A stretch of DNA of 32,946 nt. It comes from an uncultured Planctomyces sp. Its GTDB lineage: Bacteria > Planctomycetota > Planctomycetia > Planctomycetales > Planctomycetaceae. The notes beneath the pieces were generated by a model. The model did not search any database and was not told the DNA's origin. It was given only the letters and a program-made list of their open reading frames with translations. The stretch spans positions 1 to 32,946 of the forward strand of contig CALDJX010000594.1 in assembly GCA_937899075.1 (NCBI GenBank). Reading direction: 5' to 3'. The stretch's first letter is position 1, and each line of letters begins with the position of its first letter. Both the position numbers and the translations under genes were made by a program. Below are positions 19,601 through 25,868 of the stretch, piece by piece.

Positions 19601-19868
19601 GCTCGATCCGAGTCTCGAAGCGGTACCACTGTTCCTTCTCGATGAGCCGGTCAAATGAGCCGACCTGAAACCAGTCTTCAACAGCCACCGTCAGAATGTG
19701 CTGCCGCTGCGACTTTTCTGGGGGAACATCCACACCGGTACGACTCGGCAATGCGGCCGGCGCGTTCGAGTGAACGTTGAATTGCGAGGCTGACTGGTCA
19801 GACATTGGCGGATTTACGCGCCGGACCGGCACGTTCCGAAATAGTTTGAGATTTCCCTTCTTGAACAT
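16656..19868 (-). CDS. Three-domain glycan protein: deacetylase-like + GT2 + DegT aminotransferase
   Basis: An uninterrupted frame of about 1,070 codons. Numbering is from a TTG at 19883; the first ATG is at 19868 and another, MSDQSASQF, at 19805. Residues 61-335 are a polysaccharide deacetylase of the DUF3473 type (VEDWFQVGSF, GYRIADQW, YFHIWELDPDQP). Residues 376-610 are a family 2 glycosyltransferase (VSIVIPCYNEEASLPYL, ILVDDRSADTT, DCDCSYDP). Residues 670-1060 are a DegT/DnrJ/EryC1 PLP enzyme with GKHITTGEGG (Lys853 likely binds PLP). The linkers at 342-375 and 611-661 are largely repeat-encoded. An internal ATG at 17900 (MPDNQIKLP), preceded by AGAGAGG ten bases away, could start a separate aminotransferase. 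Likely role: making or modifying an amino sugar-bearing surface glycan or glycolipid. Confidence 0.8.
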   Translation of the reverse strand: MFKKGNLKLFRNVPVRRVNPPMSDQSASQFNVHSNAPAALPSRTGVDVPPEKSQRQHILTVAVEDWFQVGSFDRLIEKEQWYRFETRIERNTQRTFELLDEYDAKATFFVLGWVAEQMPELVAEIASRGHEVASLGYHHRSIRGVSRDDFREDLLRAQEAIESASGQKLLGYRIADQWLGPKDLWVLDVLAEEGYAYDSSVLPMFNRFSDEAYRRFVHRQSTPFGRILEVPPSSTRFMGCCLPIAGGNWFRQLPHTLLKKAVQNWDERNSDPFVMYFHIWELDPDQPRISAADRLSTIRHYRNLDKMQWVLEDHLAKYNFGTVANRLGLETRNVDRAKGQGSRVEGCDVLTAPTPDSKPSALSSHPSALVPVSIVIPCYNEEASLPYLGRTLDKLEGELSDRYEPQFILVDDRSADTTWEIMQSVFGAKPNFKLVQHEQNSGVSAAILTGIRNSDTELVCSMDCDCSYDPLEFSRMLPLMTADVDLVTASPYHPKGRVKNVPGWRLLLSKGLSTIYRIVLPQKLHTWTSCFRVYRKSVIENLDLNETGFLGTAELVGQLCLNGSKIVEHPATLEVRIFGESKMKTFHTIAGHLRLVQQLVKQRWGGTSNIQHRTPNIEVSTSQIILGATDASVARSNSQLPIEYSFTNRTQRGPETMPDNQIKLPSDQDSSGRTLGAEELENVAAALRSGTLTSTKGTFVKQFEENFASQLGSRFGHACSSGTAAIHTAIAAINPEPGDEIITTSITDMGALTPIIYQGAIPVFADVDPKTYNVTAKTIEARISDKTKAIIVTHLFGNPCDMRAIMELANAHNLPVIEDCAQAFLTSYNDDYVGTIGTIGCFSLQQGKHITTGEGGVVVTDDEKLARRMFLFINKAWGYGDANADHYFVAPNYRMSELQGAVALAQLGKLEGIVDSRVRTADALTGQLRGLTGVETPAVTDGAVHTYWKYCLRVDESVIEGGAVGLGAKLREKGIACAPRYIQKPAFSCQVFRDQVTFGESRWPFTLARPEAVDYDESLFPGTYEALRDVLVLPWNEVYSQEHIDYIAEAVRSSAAELTRSKSPLTAATE
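18002..18054. repeat. Short tandem GTTCGATGTT-type repeat inside the three-domain ORF
   Basis: Tandem, slightly varied copies of about 9-10 bases (TTCGATGTTCGGTGTTCGAT, then TTGAATGTTCGATGTT). It encodes NIQHRTPNIEVSTS in the linker between glycosyltransferase and aminotransferase. This type of sequence is usually intergenic. Confidence 0.8.
18760..18860. repeat. GAGGG/CGACTCTCGACCC repeat inside the three-domain ORF
   Basis: The left part (GGGGTGAGAGCTGAGGGC) and right part (CCCTCGACTCTCGACCC) are imperfectly complementary. Similar GTCGAGAGTCGAGGG sequence lies in non-coding DNA at 6784-6812 and 13750-13790. Here it encodes the linker between deacetylase and glycosyltransferase. Confidence 0.75.
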
Positions 19869-19883
19869 AGGACCGCATCGCAA

Positions 19884-20381
19884 GACAACTCTGTCACGTG
19901 CCGACGATAATCCTGATCCATGCTGTTGGTTCTTTAAGAACTATGATTACTCTCGATATTTGAATGCTGAGTTTTCCCCGGATAGCGATGTTTATGGCGG
20001 ATGTATCAATTCAGAGCGGTTTGCCGACCGACTCCAGCTCAATCGAGCCGACTCTTAACAGCGTCTCATCCTGCGGTGAATTCCGCTGGAAGCCGAGAAT
20101 CCGGAATCGCCGACCGTGCCGAATTTCGGGGGCGCGAAGGTTTGTCGGTTTCAGATCAGTTGCTCAAAATGAAACAGTTTGAGACTCTACCGAAACTCTG
20201 CTGGCTGGTCTGAAGCCAGCGGCACCATTTCCTGATGCGGCATCTCCGCAACTTTCACAACGCGACAGTTCACTAAAGTCAGTTCTGACTGAATCCGAAA
20301 TTCAATTGCAGGACGAGTTCCAGCTTCCTCTCAACACCGGGCAGAACACAGACACGTCCCCTTTCACGAAAGACTTCGCAC
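19884..20381. other. Divergent intergenic gap with a small palindrome
   Basis: About 500 bases between the minus-strand glycan ORF and the plus-strand glutamate synthase-like gene. GTTCTTTAAGAAC at 19929-19941 is a 13-base near-palindrome close to the glycan ORF start and could be an operator. A CTGGC/GCCAG fragment is near 20200. Overlapping small ORFs have no recognisable content. Confidence 0.4.
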
Positions 20382-22001
20382 ATGCGTATCGCCGAGTTCG
20401 TAGAAACAAACTTCCGAGCTATTTTCGTCTGGGGTGTCGCCGCGTTAGTCGTGGTCGGAGTTGTCGCGTTTGCAATGTTTGGCCCCCACGCGTTGTGGCC
20501 GTGGGTTGTGCTGGGCCCAATGATCATTCTGGGCTTCATCGATATGACCCAGCCGCAGCAGGCGATCCGCCGCAACTACCCGGTCCTGGGTCACGCTCGA
20601 TATTTTCTCGAACTGATCCGACCAGAGATTTATCAGTACTTCATCGAAAGCGACAAAGAGGGCGTCCCGTTCGACCGTGAAGATCGTTCGCTGGTTTATC
20701 AGCGAGCCAAGAAAGTTCGCGATACGACACCATTCGGAACAAAACTCGACGTGTACGAGCCGGGTTACGAGTGGGTAAACCACTCACTGGCTGCAAAGCA
20801 CATCGACGCGAGCAACATGCGGGTGACAGTTGGTGGCCCGGACTGCAAACAACCCTATTCGCTCAGCCTGCTGAATATCTCGGCTATGAGTTTCGGTTCG
20901 CTCAGCAAGAACGCGATTATTGCGCTCAGCCGAGGCGCTAAGAAAGACAACTTCGCACACAACACGGGCGAAGGTGGACTGAGTCCCTACCACCTGGACG
21001 GCGGAGGGGATCTCATCTGGCAGATCGGTACCGGTTACTTCGCCTGCCGTGGAGAAAATGGAAGATTCTCGCCAGAAATCTTCAGGGAAAAATCGGCGAT
21101 CCCCAATGTCAAAATGATCGAAATCAAACTGTCGCAAGGGGCCAAGCCAGGTCACGGCGGCATCCTGCCTGCGGCGAAGGTAACGCCTGAGATTGCGAAA
21201 ATTCGTGGCGTGCCGATGGGGCAGGACGTGCTTTCTCCTCCGACGCATAATGAATTCTCGACGCCACGTGGACTGTTGGAGTTTGTGAAGAAGCTGCGGG
21301 ATCTCAGCGGTGGCAAGCCCGTCGGTTTTAAACTGTGCGTCGGGAAACGACGAGAATTTCTTGCGATCTGCAAAGCGATGGTCGAGACAGGCATCACGCC
21401 GGACTTCATCACTGTCGACGGTGGCGAAGGTGGAACGGGAGCCGCACCGCTGGAATTTTCAAACCACATCGGTGCTCCGCTGGTCGAAGGTTTGATCTTT
21501 GTCCACAACGCTCTGACCGGTTATTCACTGCGTGACAAGATCAAGATTATTGCAAGCGGCAAGGCCACCTCTGGATTTGGTTTGCTGAAGCGACTGGCCA
21601 TCGGAGCTGACGCCGTCTCCAGCGCACGCGCCATGATGATGGCTCTTGGTTGTATTCAGGCACTCAAGTGCAACAGCAACCATTGCCCAGTCGGAGTCGC
21701 GACTCAGATGAAGCACCTGGTGGCTGGTCTGGATCCAACGGACAAGGCAAACCGAGTCGCCAGTTATCACCACGAAACGATTAACAGTCTCGCCGAAATG
21801 ATCGGGGCGTTGGGACTGGACTCTGCTCAAGAGCTGCGTCCGTGGCACGTGATGCACCGCATCTCGGCCAACGAAACCAAGCATTACGGAGAACTCTACA
21901 ACTTCCTCCGGGGCGGCGAATTGCTCGCAGATGTCCTGCCGCCGGAGTACGCTCGCGCCTGTGCGTCTGCGTCGTCGGAAACCTTCGGCCACAGTTCGTA
22001 G
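20382..22001 (+). CDS. Membrane-anchored FMN-binding glutamate synthase-like protein
   Basis: 539 residues. Two membrane helices at about 13-33 and 39-54 precede a complete FMN/Fe-S domain homologous to the central part of GltB. Motifs include NISAMSFGSLS, NTGEGGLSPYH, GQDVLSPPTHNEF, FITVDGGEGGTGAAP and IASGKATSGF. C424, C430 and C435 (CIQALKCNSNHCPVGVATQ) are the expected ligands of the 3Fe-4S cluster. The glutaminase domain is absent and there is no GltD-like gene nearby, so ammonia and electrons must come from elsewhere if it makes glutamate. Such stand-alone proteins are widespread but mostly uncharacterised. The ATG at 20382 begins the membrane region; no strong ribosome binding site is visible. 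Confidence 0.92.
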   Translation: MRIAEFVETNFRAIFVWGVAALVVVGVVAFAMFGPHALWPWVVLGPMIILGFIDMTQPQQAIRRNYPVLGHARYFLELIRPEIYQYFIESDKEGVPFDREDRSLVYQRAKKVRDTTPFGTKLDVYEPGYEWVNHSLAAKHIDASNMRVTVGGPDCKQPYSLSLLNISAMSFGSLSKNAIIALSRGAKKDNFAHNTGEGGLSPYHLDGGGDLIWQIGTGYFACRGENGRFSPEIFREKSAIPNVKMIEIKLSQGAKPGHGGILPAAKVTPEIAKIRGVPMGQDVLSPPTHNEFSTPRGLLEFVKKLRDLSGGKPVGFKLCVGKRREFLAICKAMVETGITPDFITVDGGEGGTGAAPLEFSNHIGAPLVEGLIFVHNALTGYSLRDKIKIIASGKATSGFGLLKRLAIGADAVSSARAMMMALGCIQALKCNSNHCPVGVATQMKHLVAGLDPTDKANRVASYHHETINSLAEMIGALGLDSAQELRPWHVMHRISANETKHYGELYNFLRGGELLADVLPPEYARACASASSETFGHSS

Positions 22002-22036
22002 TTGAACAACTTTCTTACGTCACGAACCAGGCTTCA

Positions 22037-22070
22037 TCAGCCACCGTGCAGGTTTTCGCACGGTGGCTGA
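22037..22070 (+). terminator. Hairpin terminator candidate after the glutamate synthase-like gene
   Basis: A perfect 13-bp stem: TCAGCCACCGTGC pairs with GCACGGTGGCTGA around the loop AGGTTTTC. The following TTCTACGTT is only weakly T-rich, so termination may be partial. It lies 36 bases after the stop and 27 bases before the GTPase start. Confidence 0.65.
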
Positions 22071-22097
22071 TTCTACGTTGGCGGGTCGACGAGTCAG

Positions 22098-23087
22098 ATG
22101 GCTGCAAATCTCACCGTCAAATATTACCTCGCCGAAGAACAGTATCGCCGTGCGCAGACCAGCGATGAACGACTGCGACGCCTCGAAGTCATGCTCCAGG
22201 TCATCCCGAAGCACAAAGGGACGGATCACCTTCAAGCGGCGATTCGAGCGAGGATCAAAGAGGCTCGTGCCGAGGTTCAAGCTGAACACGATGCTCCAAA
22301 GCAGGGGCGGACATTTCGCATTCCTCGCCAGGGAGCTGGCACGATTGTCGTGATCGGTGGGCCGAACTCGGGGAAGTCCAGAATCGTTTCTGAGCTGACC
22401 AACGCCGATCCGGAAGTCGCGGATTATCCCTTCACGACTCGCGAACCGTTCCCGGCGATGATGTCGTGCAACGATGTGTTGATCCAACTGGTCGACACCC
22501 CGCCCGTCAGCCAGACGCCGATCGAACCGTACCTTGTTAACTATGTCCGCACGGCTGATCTTGTCGTGCTCGCGTTTGACGGAAGTTCAGACGACGCTCC
22601 GGATGAAACGTTGAACGTGCTCGAGCAGTTCGAGTCGAGGAAGACGCTGCTCAGCCAGAACACCGGTTACGACGAGGACGACTTCACGAAACTGCGAGTT
22701 CAGACGCTCCTCGTTGTCACGCGAGCCGACGACGAAGACTCGGAGATTCGGGCTTCCTACCTGAAAGAGATCTGGCCACGAGACATCTCCGCTATCGACG
22801 TTGAGCTGCAGGATCAAAACTCGTGCGACGCTCTACGCAGTGCGATCTACGATTCGCTCGGATTGATCCGGGTCTACACGAAAACTCCTGGCAAGACGGC
22901 TGTCTACGAAGAACCGTTCGCGATCCCGACGGGCTCGACGGTGGAAACTCTGGCCGAACGCGTGCATCACGACTTTGTCGAGCGGCTTAAATTCGCGAAA
23001 GTCTGGGGTTGCGAGGGGCACGATGGGCAACAGGTCGGTCGCGACCATGTGCTCCACGACGGTGACATGGTCGAACTTCACGCCTGA
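22098..23087 (+). CDS. DRG/Obg-like GTPase with C-terminal TGS domain
   Basis: 329 residues. An N-terminal helical region (1-75, including IPKHKGTDHLQAAIRARIKE) resembles that of DRG proteins. The G domain has G1 GGPNSGKS at 87-94, a switch-like YPFTTREP at 110-117 and G3 VDTPP at 132-136. The G4 position reads VTRADD (207-212) instead of NKxD, so base specificity for guanine may be relaxed. A TGS domain fills 256-329 (IRVYTKTPGK to VLHDGDMVELH), as in DRG, SpoT and ThrRS. DRG-type GTPases act on translation or ribosomes; a similar role is inferred here. The ATG at 22098 has no strong ribosome binding site. Confidence 0.88.
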   Translation: MAANLTVKYYLAEEQYRRAQTSDERLRRLEVMLQVIPKHKGTDHLQAAIRARIKEARAEVQAEHDAPKQGRTFRIPRQGAGTIVVIGGPNSGKSRIVSELTNADPEVADYPFTTREPFPAMMSCNDVLIQLVDTPPVSQTPIEPYLVNYVRTADLVVLAFDGSSDDAPDETLNVLEQFESRKTLLSQNTGYDEDDFTKLRVQTLLVVTRADDEDSEIRASYLKEIWPRDISAIDVELQDQNSCDALRSAIYDSLGLIRVYTKTPGKTAVYEEPFAIPTGSTVETLAERVHHDFVERLKFAKVWGCEGHDGQQVGRDHVLHDGDMVELHA

Positions 23088-24018
23088 GAAACGGGTGGTC
23101 GTGCTGGCGAACTTCTGCTTGTCCGTGGCCACAACAAGTTGCCTCTGGACATTCGATCCACGCGACGAATTCGCGACAGGACCGTCGTTGGGTTTGAATT
23201 CGTCATGCCATGCTCACATACTCCGCCCCATCGCCGCACACAGGCACTGCTGATCACTGGTGTCACGAAGCTGCGATAATGGAGTCAGGCAAAGGTTATT
23301 TCTTCCTTCAAAAGTTGGCACCGACGTCGATCATCCGAAACACCGCCGCCAGCAATTGAAGTTAGAGACAACTTCGGCCATTCGTGAATTGCACCCGGAC
23401 GCACATCACACGGCTGGTTTTATGACGACACTCAGCATTCCCGATTTCACACGCGGAAGGCAATCACGCCGATTGTCCGATCGTCATGACAGAACCGGGC
23501 TGCTCGGCAAGTCAGGACTGCACTTCACAATCCAACACGCTGATCGGTTATCCAAAAGCCGGTCGGAACAGACAGGCAGAGCGTTTTCTCTGCCCGACCG
23601 TTCCGACCGGCTTTTTTCGTGGCTGATGCCATTTTCGTTAAAGTCGCTTCGGCCACTTTCCGGCATTGAATGGGCATTGTTTCCTGAAGGGATTGGGAAT
23701 CGCGTCGATCTTCAGGAAAAGTCAGCAGGTCTGTCCGCCGATAGATGTTTGAATAAGGTACGCGATAAAGTTCAAGTCTTGTCTGGATATCTCAACAAAC
23801 GTCGCGACATGCTCAGTCAGCGGCGTTCAATCAGCAAAGCGATCCATTTGTATTTTCCCTTTATTGAATCTGTTCTGAGTTAACGCTTCAACGACCTGTC
23901 AACGACCCGTGTCGATCTGGCAGCATTTTCTCTGAGTGCTCTGTTCAACTCTGGTCGTACTTTAAGCTCGTTTCTGCTCACCGATCATCACCTCACTTCA
24001 CACAAGGAATCCAAGCCG
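23088..24018. other. 931-base gap with one strong terminator hairpin
   Basis: A 207-codon frame at 23260-23883 crosses the terminator stem and has no recognisable protein features, so it is rejected. The hairpin at 23554-23615 shows that a plus-strand transcript probably ends here, either the GTPase mRNA or a separate small RNA starting between 23100 and 23500. The last 100 bases should hold the promoter of the ThDP enzyme gene. Nothing else was identified. Confidence 0.45.
23554..23615 (+). terminator. Strong Rho-independent terminator, two-step hairpin
   Basis: The outer stem AAAAGCCGGTCGGAAC (23554-23569) pairs perfectly with GTTCCGACCGGCTTTT (23600-23615), and the T run continues. An inner GGCAGAG/CTCTGCC stem lies between. 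The A and T runs on the two sides make it potentially bidirectional. It is 466 bases beyond the GTPase stop. Confidence 0.9.
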
Positions 24019-25677
24019 ATGAAAGCGTCCGATCTATTTGTTAAGTGTCTTGAAGAAGAAGGTATCGAGTACATCTTTGGTGTACCGGGCGAAGAAAACG
24101 CCGACTTCATGATTTCGCTGGAAGATTCGAAAACAATTCGATTTATTCTCACACGGCATGAGCAGGGTGCGGCCTTCATGGCCGAAATCTACGGTCGACT
24201 GACGGGCAAGCCAGCCGGTTGTCTGGGGACGCTCGGACCAGGGGCAACCAACCTGATCACTGGCGTTGCGGACTCCAACATGGACCGCGCTCCGATGCTG
24301 GTTCTGACCGGGCAGGGAAGTTCAGAGCGACTTCACAAAGAGTCTCACCAGGTCATGGACGTCGTCGGGATGTTCAAGCCGGTGACCAAGTGGGCTCAGA
24401 TGGTTTACCACGCGGACAACATCCCGGAAATCATCCGGAAAGCCGTCCGCATTGCGACCACCGAAAAGCCAGGCGCTGTGCTGATCGAACTACCGGAAGA
24501 CATCGCGAAGAAGGATACGCAGGTCAAGCCGATCGAACCGCGACAGTTCCGCCGCCCGGTGGCCGACGACAAGATCGTCAACCAGGCATGGGACGTGATC
24601 AAGGCGGCCAAGCGGCCGATCATCCTCGCCGGTAACGGTTGTATTCGCCGTCGAGCGGCGGGCCAGTTGCGGCAATTCGCTGAGGCAACAGGCATCGGCG
24701 TCCTTAACACGATGATGGCCAAAGGCTGCGTCGACATGGATTCCGAACAGTGCTGCTACACCATCGGTCTTGGTGGCAAAGACGTGCCGGCCGTTGCGAT
24801 TGAGCGAGCTGACCTTGTCATTTCACTCGGCTACGACATGGTTGAATACCACCCTGGTCTGTGGAATCCTGGTGGCACGAAGCAAATCGTTCATTGCGAC
24901 TTCATCCCGTCGGAAGTCGACGAGGACTATCGCATCGAAACGGAAGTTGTCGGCGACCTCGCTCACACACTTTGGATGCTGAACGAGAGGGTTGCTGCTC
25001 ACGGTGCTGAGAACCTCAACTTCGATCACTCACACACGAAACTCTGTCGTGAGAAGATGACCGAAGAATTCGAAGCTCACAAAGACGACACGACCGAAGG
25101 CAAGATTCGGCCGCAGAAAGCTTTGTGGGACGCTCGCCAGGTGCTGCGTCCGACCGACCTGCTGCTGTCGGACGTTGGTGCTCACAAAATGTGGATCGCG
25201 CGCTACTTCCAATGCCACGAACCTAACACCTGCCTGATTCCAAACGGTTTCTGCTCGATGGGTTTCGCATTGCCGGGGGCTATCGCCGCCAGCTTTGTTG
25301 ATCCGGAACAGCGGATCCTCGCCATCTGCGGTGACGCAGGCTTCCTGATGAATGTGCAGGAGATGGAAACCGCCAAGCGATACAACTCGAACATCACTGT
25401 GATGATTTGGGAAGACCACATGTACGGTCTGATCGCCTGGAAGCAGTTCAACCATTTTGGAAAGCACACCGATCTGGCCTTCGGAAATCCAGAGTTCGTG
25501 GCGCTCGCCGAAGCGTTCGGCTGGAACGGCTTCCGCTGTAACAACGCCGCCGACCTTCAAGCCACACTCGAAAAATCATTCGAGGCTGAAGGACCGAGCC
25601 TGGTCGTGATTCCGATCGACTACGACGAGAACACAAAGCTGACCCAGCGGATGGGTGAGCTGACCGCTTCGATCTAG
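24019..25677 (+). CDS. Acetolactate synthase-type ThDP enzyme (large-subunit-like)
   Basis: 552 residues with the three-domain ThDP-enzyme layout. FGVPGEENADF (20-30) and the catalytic glutamate in RHEQGA (E48) start the PYR domain. TLGPGATNLITG follows. The central block includes ADLVISLGYDMVEYHPGLWN, and the cofactor domain has GDAGFLMNVQEMETA (D439) and IWEDHMYGLIAWKQ (D466). HQVMDVVGMFKPVTKWA and the end VIPIDYDEN resemble catabolic AlsS/BudB enzymes. The usual reaction of that family joins two pyruvates to acetolactate. No regulatory subunit gene or decarboxylase is adjacent. GDA replaces the commoner GDG, and His replaces the Asn after WxD; substrate is therefore uncertain. AAGGAA lies ten bases before the ATG. 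Confidence 0.9.
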   Translation: MKASDLFVKCLEEEGIEYIFGVPGEENADFMISLEDSKTIRFILTRHEQGAAFMAEIYGRLTGKPAGCLGTLGPGATNLITGVADSNMDRAPMLVLTGQGSSERLHKESHQVMDVVGMFKPVTKWAQMVYHADNIPEIIRKAVRIATTEKPGAVLIELPEDIAKKDTQVKPIEPRQFRRPVADDKIVNQAWDVIKAAKRPIILAGNGCIRRRAAGQLRQFAEATGIGVLNTMMAKGCVDMDSEQCCYTIGLGGKDVPAVAIERADLVISLGYDMVEYHPGLWNPGGTKQIVHCDFIPSEVDEDYRIETEVVGDLAHTLWMLNERVAAHGAENLNFDHSHTKLCREKMTEEFEAHKDDTTEGKIRPQKALWDARQVLRPTDLLLSDVGAHKMWIARYFQCHEPNTCLIPNGFCSMGFALPGAIAASFVDPEQRILAICGDAGFLMNVQEMETAKRYNSNITVMIWEDHMYGLIAWKQFNHFGKHTDLAFGNPEFVALAEAFGWNGFRCNNAADLQATLEKSFEAEGPSLVVIPIDYDENTKLTQRMGELTASI

Positions 25678-25721
25678 TTCAGACATTGCCTTTTCGGCAC
25701 CTCTGATCTCGATAGTTTTCG

Positions 25722-25756
25722 CAGCGTGCGGGAGAACTTCTCCCGCACGCTGTTTT
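25722..25756 (+). terminator. Rho-independent terminator after the ThDP enzyme gene
   Basis: A perfect 14-bp stem, CAGCGTGCGGGAGA with TCTCCCGCACGCTG, around a three-base loop, followed directly by TTTTCT. It is 44 bases after the stop codon. Confidence 0.93.
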
Positions 25757-25868
25757 CTATTGGTCTTCCAGCTTTGCAACCGGGTGAGCCGCACGCCGTC
25801 AGGAGGCGGGTGACTGCCTGCGCGACAAGCCCCGAGGCCTTACGGCACTCGGCTCGGCTGGCTGGCTC

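Noticed and set aside
18524-19681. 385-codon minus-strand ORF in another frame of the deacetylase/glycosyltransferase region
   Set aside because: Ser/Arg/Thr-rich composition and no domain; it is a shifted-frame shadow of the well-supported enzyme domains.
19964-20213. Overlapping short plus-strand ORFs upstream of the glutamate synthase-like gene
   Set aside because: They overlap in different frames, have no domain content, and lie in the expected promoter gap.
23260-23883. 207-codon plus-strand ORF
   Set aside because: It runs through both arms of a perfect terminator hairpin, has no recognisable domain, and lacks a clear ribosome binding site.
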